This document shows, one piece after another, positions 8,151 to 15,784 of a DNA stretch of 64,000 bases (its first letter is position 1; each line of letters begins with the position of its first letter). The notes beneath the pieces were generated by a model. It was not told the DNA's origin and made no database searches. It saw only the letters and a list, made by a program, of their open reading frames with translations. Origin of the DNA: Mesorhizobium sp. M2E.F.Ca.ET.219.01.1.1 (GTDB lineage: Bacteria; Pseudomonadota; Alphaproteobacteria; Rhizobiales; Rhizobiaceae). Where the stretch lies: contig NZ_SADT02000004.1 in NCBI RefSeq assembly GCF_004016445.2, positions 1-64,000 on the forward strand. The letters are read 5' to 3'. Both the position numbers and the translations under genes were made by a program.

Positions 8151-9413
8151 ATGAGGAGGAGTAACGTGAAGACCATGCTTGCCAAGCTGATGCTTGCCGC
8201 TTCCGTCATCGGCGGCGGCGTGCAGGCGGCGTCCGCCGAGACCGCCAACATCTGGGTGCGCGCCGACGGCTCGAACTTCATGCCGCGCATCGTCGACGCC
8301 TTCAACAAGGCGAACAAGGACCAGATCAAGCTCGACATCATTCCCAACGCCGAGATCATCCCGAAATATGGCGCGGCCGCCGCCGGCGGCACCGCGCCCG
8401 ACGCGCTCTCGCTCGACCTCATCTACACGCCGTCCTTCGCCGCCGCCGGCCAGCTGGAGGACATCACCGACTGGGCGAAGTCGCTGCCCTATTTCGCCAG
8501 CCTGTCGCCGGCGCATGTGAAGACCGGCACCTATAAGGACCGCATCTACGGCCTGCCGTTCTCGGCCGACGCCTCGGTGCTGATCTGGAACAAGAAACTG
8601 TTCAAGCAGGCTGGGCTGGACCCGGAGAAGGGGCCGACCAACTGGGCCGAGATCGAGGCCGACGCCGAGAAGGTCAACGCGCTTGGCGGCGACATCAAGG
8701 GTTTTTACTTCTCCGGCAATTGCGGCGGCTGCAACATCTTCACCTTCACGCCGCTGATCTGGGCCTCGGGCGGCGACATCCTGTCGGAGGACGGCTCGAA
8801 GGCGACGCTCGACAGCCCGCAGCTGCGCGGCGCGATCGACCTCTACCGCTCGATGATCAAGAAAGGCCTGGTGCCCGAGGGCGCCCAGACCGACACCGGC
8901 GCCAATTTCTTCGCCGCCTTCGCCGGCGGCAAGATCGGCATCTCGCCCTCCGGCGCCTTCGCCATCGGCGCGCTCAACACGCAGTACCCGGACATCGACT
9001 ACGGCATCACCTTCCTGCCGGGCAAGGATGGCGGCTGGTCGTCCTTCGCCGGCGGCGATAATTTCGTCGTCACCAAGGGCACCAAGAAGATCGCCGTGGT
9101 GAAGGAGTTCCTGGACTTCGCCTATTCGCTCGAGGGCCAGACCATCCTCGCCAAATATGGCAGTCTGCCGGTGCGCAACGACATTGCCAAGGACGCGCTG
9201 AAGGATCTCGACCCGCGCTACCAGGTGGCGGCCGAAGCGATGGCCAAGGGTAGGACGCCCTATTCGGTGGTGTTCAACGATTTGATCAACTCCGCCAACG
9301 GCCCGTGGACGCAGATGATCAACGAGGTGTTCTTCGGCGACGACGTCGACGGCGCCATCGCGAATGCGCAGGAGACCATGCAGTCGATCATCGACCAGGC
9401 GCCGAACAAGTAG
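8151..9413 (+). CDS. ABC sugar transporter substrate-binding protein (family 1, MalE-like)
   Basis: A 420-residue protein from the ATG at 8151, chosen because GGGAGGAGA lies 5-13 bp upstream. Another in-frame start lies at GTG 8166, itself behind an AGGAGG. Signal peptide MLAKLMLAASVIGGG with cleavage near ASAETA. The mature part is a MalE/UgpB-type cluster B fold with YGLPFSADASVLIWNKKLFKQAGLD, GKIGISPSGAF and VTKGTKKI, all typical of carbohydrate-binding proteins. A CGGCN motif near residue 195 adds a Cys pair. It delivers the sugar to the permeases encoded downstream. A stable hairpin separates it from the permease genes, consistent with higher expression of the binding protein. Confidence 0.9.
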   Translation: MRRSNVKTMLAKLMLAASVIGGGVQAASAETANIWVRADGSNFMPRIVDAFNKANKDQIKLDIIPNAEIIPKYGAAAAGGTAPDALSLDLIYTPSFAAAGQLEDITDWAKSLPYFASLSPAHVKTGTYKDRIYGLPFSADASVLIWNKKLFKQAGLDPEKGPTNWAEIEADAEKVNALGGDIKGFYFSGNCGGCNIFTFTPLIWASGGDILSEDGSKATLDSPQLRGAIDLYRSMIKKGLVPEGAQTDTGANFFAAFAGGKIGISPSGAFAIGALNTQYPDIDYGITFLPGKDGGWSSFAGGDNFVVTKGTKKIAVVKEFLDFAYSLEGQTILAKYGSLPVRNDIAKDALKDLDPRYQVAAEAMAKGRTPYSVVFNDLINSANGPWTQMINEVFFGDDVDGAIANAQETMQSIIDQAPNK

Positions 9414-9428
9414 ACACCAGGGCCGGCC

Positions 9429-9459
9429 GGCGGCGAGGCTCGCGCAACGCCTCGCCGCC
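9429..9459 (+). promoter_or_regulatory. Strong intra-operon hairpin after the binding-protein gene
   Basis: A perfect 11-bp stem GGCGGCGAGGC / GCCTCGCCGCC with a 9-nt loop, beginning 16 bp after the stop codon and lacking a T-run. This is the usual place for an mRNA-stabilising or partially terminating structure between a binding protein gene and its permease genes. Confidence 0.5.
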
Positions 9460-9831
9460 AAGGCTCTGACCGGCCGCCCGCCCCGTCTCCCTGGCCGGGC
9501 GGCCGGGATGTTGTATCGCTGAATGGCAGGGTTATAGCGTTGAGAAAAGACCCCCTCATCCGGCCGCTTCGCGGCCACCTTCTCCCCGGTGGGGAGAAGA
9601 GGTTGGCGCCGGCGCTCGCGATCTCCTCTCCCCTTGGTGAGAGGTCGGATTGCCCCGAATTGCCCTTTGCAATTCGGTTGGCAATCCGGGTGAGGGGGCG
9701 TCGGCGCTTCTCGCCGATCCACCACCCGGCCCTTCGCCGGCTCAGGGCGTTCGAAGCTGGAAAACCCAAGCAATTTTCGTCCGCTGCGCGGACCGCTTCT
9801 CACCCCACAAGGGGAGAAGGGGAGTGAAACC
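9460..9831. other. Long spacer between binding-protein and permease genes
   Basis: Roughly 370 bp without a gene. It is filled mainly by a palindromic repeat (9551-9698) and by a second GC-rich segment containing GCTGCGCGGACCGC and CCCCACAAGGGGAGAAGGGGAG. That last stretch provides the purine-rich ribosome site of the first permease gene. Confidence 0.5.
9551..9698. repeat. Intergenic palindromic repeat, family B, copy 1
   Basis: It starts CCCCCTCATCCGGCCGCTTC, contains GGCCGCTTCGCGGCC, the opposed CTTCTCCCC / GGGGAGAAG and CTCCTCTCC / GAGAGG blocks, and closes with GGGTGAGGGGG. A second copy lies at 56417-56542 with the same order of blocks. It is a typical rhizobial dispersed intergenic element. 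Confidence 0.8.
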
Positions 9832-10752
9832 ATGACCGCCGTTGCTACGATTTCCGCGTTCGCAAAGCCCCGCGCCAGCGCCAGCCTGCGGCAATGGGTG
9901 GGCCTGCTCTATGTGCTGCCGGCCGTCGCTTTCGTTGTCGTCTTCTTCGTCATCCCGCTCGGCATGACGGCGTGGATGTCGCTCAACAACTGGCCGCTGA
10001 TGGGCGAACATTCCTTCATCGGCTTCGACAATTATGTCGCGATCCTGCGCGACACGCGCTTCTGGAACGCGCTGAAATTCACCTTCTACTACACGGTGAT
10101 CGTCACCATCGCGATCTTCGCCGTCGCCTTTCCGCTGGCGATCTTCATCGAAAAGCCGCGCCCGCTCACCAATCTCTACCGCACCGCCTTCTTCATGCCG
10201 GCGGTGGTCGGCTTCGCCTCGGCGAGCCTGCTCTGGTCCTGGCTGCTCAACGTTGATTCCGGCCTGTTCAGCCCGGCCGCCTACGACCTCGGCCTGACCG
10301 GGAAGAAGGTCAATCTTCTCGCCACCTTCCACCCGGCCTTCTGGTCGATCATCGCCATGGTGGTGTGGAAGGTCGCCGGCTTCACCATGATCATCCTGAT
10401 GACCGGCTTGCAGTCGATCCCGCAGGATCTGCAGGAGGCCGCCGTCATCGACGGGGCAGGGCCGCTTGCCCGCTTCAGGGCGATCACGCTGCCGCTGATG
10501 CGCCGCACGCTGGCGCTGGCGCTGATCCTGTCGGTGGCGGGCTCGATCCTCGCCTTCGACCAGTTCTACATCATCCTGCGCGGCGGCCCGCGCAACCAGA
10601 CGCTGACGGCGGTCTACTGGATTTTCAACCAGTCCTTCGTGTCGTTCAAGCTCGGCTACGGCGCCGCGCTCTCCATGGTGCTGCTGGCCATCCTGGTCGC
10701 GCTCAGCCTCGTCCAGCTCTGGCTGCTGCGCAAGCCCGAGGGGCTCGACTGA
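9832..10752 (+). CDS. ABC sugar transporter permease (MalF type)
   Basis: A 306-residue inner-membrane protein with about six transmembrane helices, the first at about residues 20-45 (LLYVLPAVAFVVVFFVIPLG). The binding-protein-dependent permease EAA loop is QEAAVIDGAGPLARFRAITLPLM at about 203-225, including EAA-x3-G. The ribosome site is GGAG 7 bp before the ATG. It pairs with the next gene as a heterodimeric translocation pore. Sequence style (CUT1 family) fits import of a di- or oligosaccharide. Confidence 0.9.
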   Translation: MTAVATISAFAKPRASASLRQWVGLLYVLPAVAFVVVFFVIPLGMTAWMSLNNWPLMGEHSFIGFDNYVAILRDTRFWNALKFTFYYTVIVTIAIFAVAFPLAIFIEKPRPLTNLYRTAFFMPAVVGFASASLLWSWLLNVDSGLFSPAAYDLGLTGKKVNLLATFHPAFWSIIAMVVWKVAGFTMIILMTGLQSIPQDLQEAAVIDGAGPLARFRAITLPLMRRTLALALILSVAGSILAFDQFYIILRGGPRNQTLTAVYWIFNQSFVSFKLGYGAALSMVLLAILVALSLVQLWLLRKPEGLD

Positions 10753-11609
10753 TGGCCGAGGCGATGTCGCAGAACCGCAAGGCGGCCTTCAGCCTCGCCA
10801 GGCATTCGACAGGCGTCATCGCCTCGGTGCTGTTCCTGGCGCCGATCGTGTGGACGGTGCTCTCCACCTTCAAGCCGGCGCAGGAAGCGCGTCAGCCGCC
10901 GCTGCCGCCTTGGCCGACCACCGGCTTCTCGATCGAGAATTACGAGACGCTGAACTCCTTCGGCGACGGGCTCTGGGTCTCGGCGCAGAACAGCATCTAT
11001 GTCTCGGTGATGACTGTGCTGCTCTCGGTTCTGGTCAGCGTGCTTGCCGGCTACGGCTTCTCGCGCTTCCGCTTTCCGTTCCGGGACTTCTTCTTCGTCC
11101 TCATCCTGTCGACGATCATGATCCCGTTCCAGTCGATCCTGACGCCGATCTTCCTGGTGCTGACGAGGCTCGGCCTGCACAACACGCTGACGGGGCTGGT
11201 CTGCGTCTACGTCACGCTGCAGCTGCCCTTCTCGATCTTCATGATGCGCAACGCCTTCGACGCCGTGCCGCGCGAGATCGAGGAGGCGGCGCGGATGGAC
11301 GGCGCCAACAATGTCACCATGCTCATCAAGGTGATGCTGCCTTTGGTCTGGCCGGGCGTCGTCACCATCGCGCTGTTCGCCTTCCTCGGCGCCTGGAACG
11401 AGTTCCTGGCAGCGCTGGTGCTGATGACCGACCAGTCCAAATTCACCCTGCCGGTGATGATGACCGCACTTCAGTCCGGCCGCTTCGGCGCCATCGACTG
11501 GGGCGCGGTGCAGGCCGGCGTCACGGTGATGATGGTGCCCTGCCTGATCCTGTTCCTGGCGCTGCAGCGCTTCTACATCCGCGGCCTCATGGCCGGGGCC
11601 GTCAAGTAA
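10752..11609 (+). CDS. ABC sugar transporter permease (MalG type)
   Basis: A 285-residue protein whose ATG overlaps the previous stop codon (ATGA, one shared base), implying translational coupling. Six hydrophobic helices are visible. The EAA loop EEAARMDGANNVTMLIKVMLP sits at about residues 178-198, and the tail ends in FYIRGLMAGAVK, characteristic of MalG-type CUT1 permeases. No ABC ATPase gene follows, so a shared MsmX/UgpC-like ATPase encoded elsewhere is probably used; that is inference. Confidence 0.9.
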   Translation: MAEAMSQNRKAAFSLARHSTGVIASVLFLAPIVWTVLSTFKPAQEARQPPLPPWPTTGFSIENYETLNSFGDGLWVSAQNSIYVSVMTVLLSVLVSVLAGYGFSRFRFPFRDFFFVLILSTIMIPFQSILTPIFLVLTRLGLHNTLTGLVCVYVTLQLPFSIFMMRNAFDAVPREIEEAARMDGANNVTMLIKVMLPLVWPGVVTIALFAFLGAWNEFLAALVLMTDQSKFTLPVMMTALQSGRFGAIDWGAVQAGVTVMMVPCLILFLALQRFYIRGLMAGAVK

Positions 11610-11627
11610 TTCGAATGGAGTGAAATC

Positions 11628-13619
11628 ATGACCGCATCGCAGCCCGCCAAAGAGACCGGCACCTCCGCCAGGCCGAAGCTCGCCTTCCGGCCGTTGCCGG
11701 TGCCGCAGGTCGATGTCCGCGGCTTCTGGGGCGACCGTGTCGATGCGGTGGCCAGCAAGACCGCCGGCATCCTCTACGACCGCTGCGTCGAGGCGCGCAT
11801 GCTGGAGCAGATCGATCCGGACCGGCCGTCACCGGGCGTCGTCATCCCGTTCCATTCGCCGTCGCCCGACGAGGCCGACGGGCAGAGCGCCGAGTTCACC
11901 GGCTCGACGGTGACGACGCAGATGTTCTGGGATTCAGACTGGGGCAAGACCATCGAGACCGCCGCCTATTCGCTCTATCGCCGCCGCAACCCGGAACTGG
12001 AGCAGAAGATCGACGCCGTCATCGACATGTATGAAAAACTGCAGCAGGAGGACGGCTACCTCTCCAGCTGGTACCAGCGCATCCAGCCCGGCCTGCGCTG
12101 GACCAACCTGCGCGACTGCCATGAGCTCTACTGCGCCGGCCACCTGATCGAGGGCGCCGTCGCCTACTTCCAGGCGACGGGAAAGGGCAAGCTGCTCGAC
12201 ATCATGTGCCGCTACGCCGACCACATCGCCTCAATGTTCGGCCCTGAGCCCGGCAAGAAAAAGGGTTATTGCGGCCATGAGGAGATCGAGCTTGCCCTGG
12301 TCAAGCTGGCGCGGGTGACGGGCGAGAAGAAATACATGGATCTGGCCAAATATTTCATCGACCAGCGCGGGCAGCAGCCGCATTATTTCGACGAGGAGGC
12401 GCGCGCTCGCGGCGCCGATCCGAAGGCCTATCACTTCAAGACCTACGAATATAACCAGTCGCACAAGCCGGTGCGCGAGCAGGACAAGGTCGTCGGCCAC
12501 GCCGTGCGCGCGATGTATCTCTATTCCGGCATGGCCGATATCGCGACGGAATATGGCGACGACACGCTGCGCGTCGCGCTCGATCGTCTGTGGGACGATC
12601 TGATGTCCAAGAGCCTCTACGTCACCGGTGGCCTCGGGCCGTCGGCGCACAATGAGGGCTTCACCAGCGATTACGACCTGCCCAACGAGACCGCCTATGC
12701 CGAGACCTGCGCCTCGGTCGGCCTGGTGTTCTGGGCAAGCCGCATGCTCGGCATGGGGCCGAACGCTCGCTACGCCGACATGATGGAGCGCGCGCTTTAC
12801 AACGGCTCGATCTCGGGCCTGTCGCTCGACGGCTCGCTGTTCTTCTATGAGAACCCGCTGGAGAGCCGGGGCGGGCACCACCGCTGGAAATGGCACCGCT
12901 GCCCCTGCTGCCCGCCCAATATCGGCCGCATGGTGGCGTCGATCGGGAGCTATTTCTACGGCCTCGCCGACGATGCGCTGGCCGTCCATCTCTACGGCGA
13001 CTCGACAGCCCGCTTCGAGATCGCCGGCCGCCAGGTTACCCTCGTCCAGACCAGCAACTATCCCTGGGACGGCGCGGTCGCGATCGAGGTCGGGCCGGAG
13101 GCGCCGGTTGCGTTCACGCTTCATCTGCGCGTGCCGGCCTGGTGCCGTAAGGCGGCGCTGCGGGTCAACGGCAAGCTGGTCGATCTCGAAGCCACCACGG
13201 TCGACGGCTATGCCGCAATCCGCCGCGAATGGCGCCAGGGCGACAAGGTCGAGCTCGACCTCGAAATGTCGATGGCGCGCCTGTTCGCCAACCCGCAGGT
13301 GCGCCAGGACATTGGTCGCGTCGCACTTGCGCGCGGCCCGCTGATCTACTGCGTTGAGGAAACCGACAATGGCGGCGGGCTGCATCGCATCGCTTTGCCG
13401 CGCGAGGCAAGGCTCGAGGCCCATAAGGAGCCAAACCTGCTCGGCGGCGTCGTCACCCTTTCGGCCATCGGCAGCCGGGCCGAGGCGGAGAACTGGGGCG
13501 CCGATCTCTATCGTCCCGAACCGCCGGCGACTAAGGAGACGACACTCAAGGCGGTTCCCTATTTCGCCTGGGACAATCGCGATCCTGGCGAGATGCTGGT
13601 CTGGCTCAGGGAAGGGTAG
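11628..13619 (+). CDS. Glycoside hydrolase family 127, beta-L-arabinofuranosidase-like
   Basis: A 663-residue protein of the GH127/DUF1680 family, close to the usual 620-660. It has an (alpha/alpha)6 core with HELYCAGHLIEGAVAY, then YVTGGLG and HNEGF, and C-terminal beta domains. Catalytic features match the family: Glu343 (general acid position), Glu359 and Cys361 in YAETCAS, and the WHRCPCCPPN segment with Cys427 and Cys428. In characterised members these positions form the zinc site and the cysteine nucleophile; the 16-residue Glu343-Glu359 spacing is as expected. It has no signal peptide, so it acts in the cytoplasm after uptake. It lies 18 bp after the permease gene with GGAG upstream. 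The likely role is release of L-arabinose from plant beta-arabinosides such as those on hydroxyproline-rich glycoproteins. Confidence 0.9.
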   Translation: MTASQPAKETGTSARPKLAFRPLPVPQVDVRGFWGDRVDAVASKTAGILYDRCVEARMLEQIDPDRPSPGVVIPFHSPSPDEADGQSAEFTGSTVTTQMFWDSDWGKTIETAAYSLYRRRNPELEQKIDAVIDMYEKLQQEDGYLSSWYQRIQPGLRWTNLRDCHELYCAGHLIEGAVAYFQATGKGKLLDIMCRYADHIASMFGPEPGKKKGYCGHEEIELALVKLARVTGEKKYMDLAKYFIDQRGQQPHYFDEEARARGADPKAYHFKTYEYNQSHKPVREQDKVVGHAVRAMYLYSGMADIATEYGDDTLRVALDRLWDDLMSKSLYVTGGLGPSAHNEGFTSDYDLPNETAYAETCASVGLVFWASRMLGMGPNARYADMMERALYNGSISGLSLDGSLFFYENPLESRGGHHRWKWHRCPCCPPNIGRMVASIGSYFYGLADDALAVHLYGDSTARFEIAGRQVTLVQTSNYPWDGAVAIEVGPEAPVAFTLHLRVPAWCRKAALRVNGKLVDLEATTVDGYAAIRREWRQGDKVELDLEMSMARLFANPQVRQDIGRVALARGPLIYCVEETDNGGGLHRIALPREARLEAHKEPNLLGGVVTLSAIGSRAEAENWGADLYRPEPPATKETTLKAVPYFAWDNRDPGEMLVWLREG

Positions 13620-13650
13620 GCTTTTTGTCGCGGAACTTGAGACGCTGGCG

Positions 13651-13664
13651 GGACAGCGCTGTCC
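13651..13664. repeat. Perfect 14-bp palindrome between convergent genes
   Basis: GGACAGCGCTGTCC lies between the ends of the GH127 and TetR genes. It has no loop or T-run, so it is a poor terminator; its role is unknown. Confidence 0.35.
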
Positions 13665-13685
13665 TGCCGGACACGTAAAGGAACG

Positions 13686-14339
13686 CTACTTTGCCAGCCT
13701 ATCCTTATTCTTTCGCCTCCCTGATCCCGCGCCAGCCTTTTGCTCCTCCTCCAGCGCCGCCTTCACCAGCGCGTTGGCCGCCCAAACCGACAGGTCCTCG
13801 CCCTCGGCCGCGCTGAGGGCGCAGATGTCGCGCTGGACGATCAGCGCCTCCCAGCCGATCACCATGGCCAGCGCGCGGACGAGCCGGTTCCAGCGGTCCG
13901 GTTCCAGCCGGTCCCGCAATGGCGACAGTGCCTGTTCGATCCATTCGATCCGCCGGTAGCCGCGGCGCGGCACGCCTTGCCCGGCCGGCGCGCCGTCTAC
14001 GGTCAGGCGGATCAGCGAGCGCCCGAGGCGCTCGACCTCGGGACTGACGTGATGCAGCGCACGGACCAGGTGCTCCACGCGCGCTTCGCCATCGTCGGTC
14101 GCCTGTTCGATGGCACGATCGACCGAGGCCTGGCTAAGCGCGCCGACGGTTGCATCGAGCAGCAACTGATCGAAGCTCGGAAAGTAGAGATAGACGGTTC
14201 GTCGCGAGACCTCGGCCGCCGCGGCCACGTCGTTGACGGTCGGCGTCTCGCCACGGGCGAGCAAGGCGATCGCCGCGTCGACGATCGCCTTGCGGGTGCG
14301 CCGTTTCTGCGCGGTGCGGGGGTGTGGATTGACATTCAT
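13686..14339 (-). CDS. TetR/AcrR-family transcriptional regulator
   Basis: A 217-residue protein. The N-terminal TetR HTH is visible as RKAIVDAAIALLARG followed by TVNDVAAAAEVSRRTVYLYFPS (residues about 15-60). The ligand domain is all-helical and unassigned. It is divergently transcribed from a cupin gene, with strong inverted repeats in the 76-bp gap, so repression of itself and of the cupin gene is likely. The basic tail GRRKNKDRLAK is not part of the fold. Confidence 0.9.
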   Translation of the reverse strand: MNVNPHPRTAQKRRTRKAIVDAAIALLARGETPTVNDVAAAAEVSRRTVYLYFPSFDQLLLDATVGALSQASVDRAIEQATDDGEARVEHLVRALHHVSPEVERLGRSLIRLTVDGAPAGQGVPRRGYRRIEWIEQALSPLRDRLEPDRWNRLVRALAMVIGWEALIVQRDICALSAAEGEDLSVWAANALVKAALEEEQKAGAGSGRRKNKDRLAK

Positions 14340-14358
14340 GCGAGCTAAGTATACCGGA

Positions 14359-14384
14359 GTGCATTAATTGCACAAGAGTGCAAT
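14359..14384. promoter_or_regulatory. Overlapping inverted repeats, putative TetR operator
   Basis: ATTGCAC-AAGA-GTGCAAT (14367-14384) is a perfect 7-bp-arm inverted repeat. It overlaps GTGCA-N5-TGCAC (14359-14373). Both lie in the gap between the tetR-type gene and the cupin gene, where an operator controlling both promoters is expected. Confidence 0.6.
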
Positions 14385-14415
14385 ATAGATATCAGACATC
14401 TGAAAAGGGGCTTCA

Positions 14416-14946
14416 ATGACAATCTCCAGCCATACCGCCGATGACGCACGGTTCCTGGGACCGGGTGAGGGGGAAGCAATCTGGTTTCTGAGGAACCGCA
14501 TGACGGTCAAGGCTACCGAGGCCAGCACCAGGGGCGGATTCGGCCTGCTGGAATCCCTTATCGCGCCGGGTTTCTCGCCGCCGCTGCATGTCCATCGCCG
14601 TGAGGACGAGTCCTTCTACGTGCTCGAAGGGGAATTGACGATGAAATGCGGCGATCGCACCTTCCGGGCCACCGCCGGGTCGTTCGTGTTCCTGCCGCGA
14701 AACGTTCCCCACACTTTCGTGGTCGAGGGAGACAAGCCGGCGCGGATGCTGACGCTGCTGACCCCAGGTGGCGGCGAGGGCGTTTTCATAGACGGTGGAC
14801 GTCCGGCGGAGGGGGAGGGACTGCCTCCGGCGTCGCCGCCGGATATCGAGGCCCTGAAACGTGTCAGCGCCCGCTATGAGGCCGAGATCATCGGGCCGCC
14901 AATGGCACCGACGGCCCGGTCTTCGGCAAGTCATGCCGCGGCTTAA
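14416..14946 (+). CDS. Cupin-domain protein
   Basis: A 176-residue protein with one cupin barrel. Motif 1 is PLHVHRREDESFYVLEG (His-x-His-x4-Glu metal ligands at about residues 57-64) and motif 2 is LPRNVPHTF. It resembles quercetinase-like/mannose-6-phosphate isomerase-like small cupins, but the substrate cannot be named. Its expression is probably controlled by the divergent TetR regulator, which often marks a response to an aromatic or toxic compound. Confidence 0.8.
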   Translation: MTISSHTADDARFLGPGEGEAIWFLRNRMTVKATEASTRGGFGLLESLIAPGFSPPLHVHRREDESFYVLEGELTMKCGDRTFRATAGSFVFLPRNVPHTFVVEGDKPARMLTLLTPGGGEGVFIDGGRPAEGEGLPPASPPDIEALKRVSARYEAEIIGPPMAPTARSSASHAAA

Positions 14947-14952
14947 TCTTCG

Positions 14953-15762
14953 CTAAAGATGCACGAAGGCCGTCAGCGGCAGGTGGTCGGAGGCGACGCG
15001 CGACAGCGGCGTGTCATGCGCCTCGACGCCTGAAACCAAATCGTGCCGGTTGCCCATGATGCGGTCGAGCGCCAGCACCGGCAGGCCGGACGGGAAGGTC
15101 GGCACCGCCGGCGGCGTCGGCCCGAAGGTCGTGTGCAGCGTGTTCAGCGCCGAGCGGTTGCCGAGCCGCCATTCGTTGAGGTCGCCAAGCAGCAGCGTCG
15201 GCCTCTCGTCGGCGCTGCTCATGATGTCGAGCACGACGCGGGCCTGCTCGGAGCGCGAGCGGCGCAAAAGGCCGAGATGGGCGGCGATGACGCGCAGGCT
15301 GCGTTTCTCGTCAAGATCGATTTCGGCAACCAGCGCGCCGCGCGGTTCCAGTCCCGGCAGCTTGAGCTGGTGGACGTCGCGCACGGTGCCGCGCTTGAAC
15401 AGCAGCACATTGCCGCGCCAGCCATGCCCCTTGCCGTTGCCCGAGACCGGCACCGGCACCAGTCCCGTCTCCAGTTCCAGGCGGGCGAGATCGAGCAGCC
15501 CGGCCCTGTCGCCGAAGCGGTTGTCGGCTTCCTGCAGGGCGATCACGTCGGGGCTGATTTCGCGGATGACGCGGGCAGTCCTGTCAGGGTCGAACCTGCG
15601 GTCCGTGCCGATGCATTTGTGGACGTTGTAGGAGGCGACGACGATTTCAGTGTCGTTGACTCGCTTGCGCGGCGTCGCCTTCGCCTTGCGCGCGTTCCTG
15701 GCGCGGATCGTAAGGAGCACGGTCTCCGGGAGGCTGCGTCCTTTTATGTCGTTTGTCTCCAT
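14953..15762 (-). CDS. Endonuclease/exonuclease/phosphatase (EEP) family protein
   Basis: A 269-residue protein. Residues 40 onward form the EEP fold, with IVVASYNVHKC (Asn), DVIALQEADNRF (the metal-binding Glu), HLGLLRRSR, LLLGDLNEW (Asp/Asn) and ASDHLPLTAFV (the Asp-His catalytic dyad). The first about 35 residues are basic and may be a poorly chosen start. It lies 22 bp downstream of the cardiolipin synthase gene on the same strand, a pairing common in alphaproteobacteria that suggests phospholipid-related phosphodiester hydrolysis. A nuclease role is equally possible. Confidence 0.85.
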   Translation of the reverse strand: METNDIKGRSLPETVLLTIRARNARKAKATPRKRVNDTEIVVASYNVHKCIGTDRRFDPDRTARVIREISPDVIALQEADNRFGDRAGLLDLARLELETGLVPVPVSGNGKGHGWRGNVLLFKRGTVRDVHQLKLPGLEPRGALVAEIDLDEKRSLRVIAAHLGLLRRSRSEQARVVLDIMSSADERPTLLLGDLNEWRLGNRSALNTLHTTFGPTPPAVPTFPSGLPVLALDRIMGNRHDLVSGVEAHDTPLSRVASDHLPLTAFVHL

Positions 15763-15784
15763 GGTCCCGATGCTCGTTTCCGTT

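Noticed and set aside
6984..9833. A 949-codon open frame on the minus strand across the sugar operon
   Set aside because: It runs antisense to the LacI and binding-protein genes, which have clear domains and ribosome sites. Its sequence is Arg/Ala-rich shadow typical of high-GC third-position bias.
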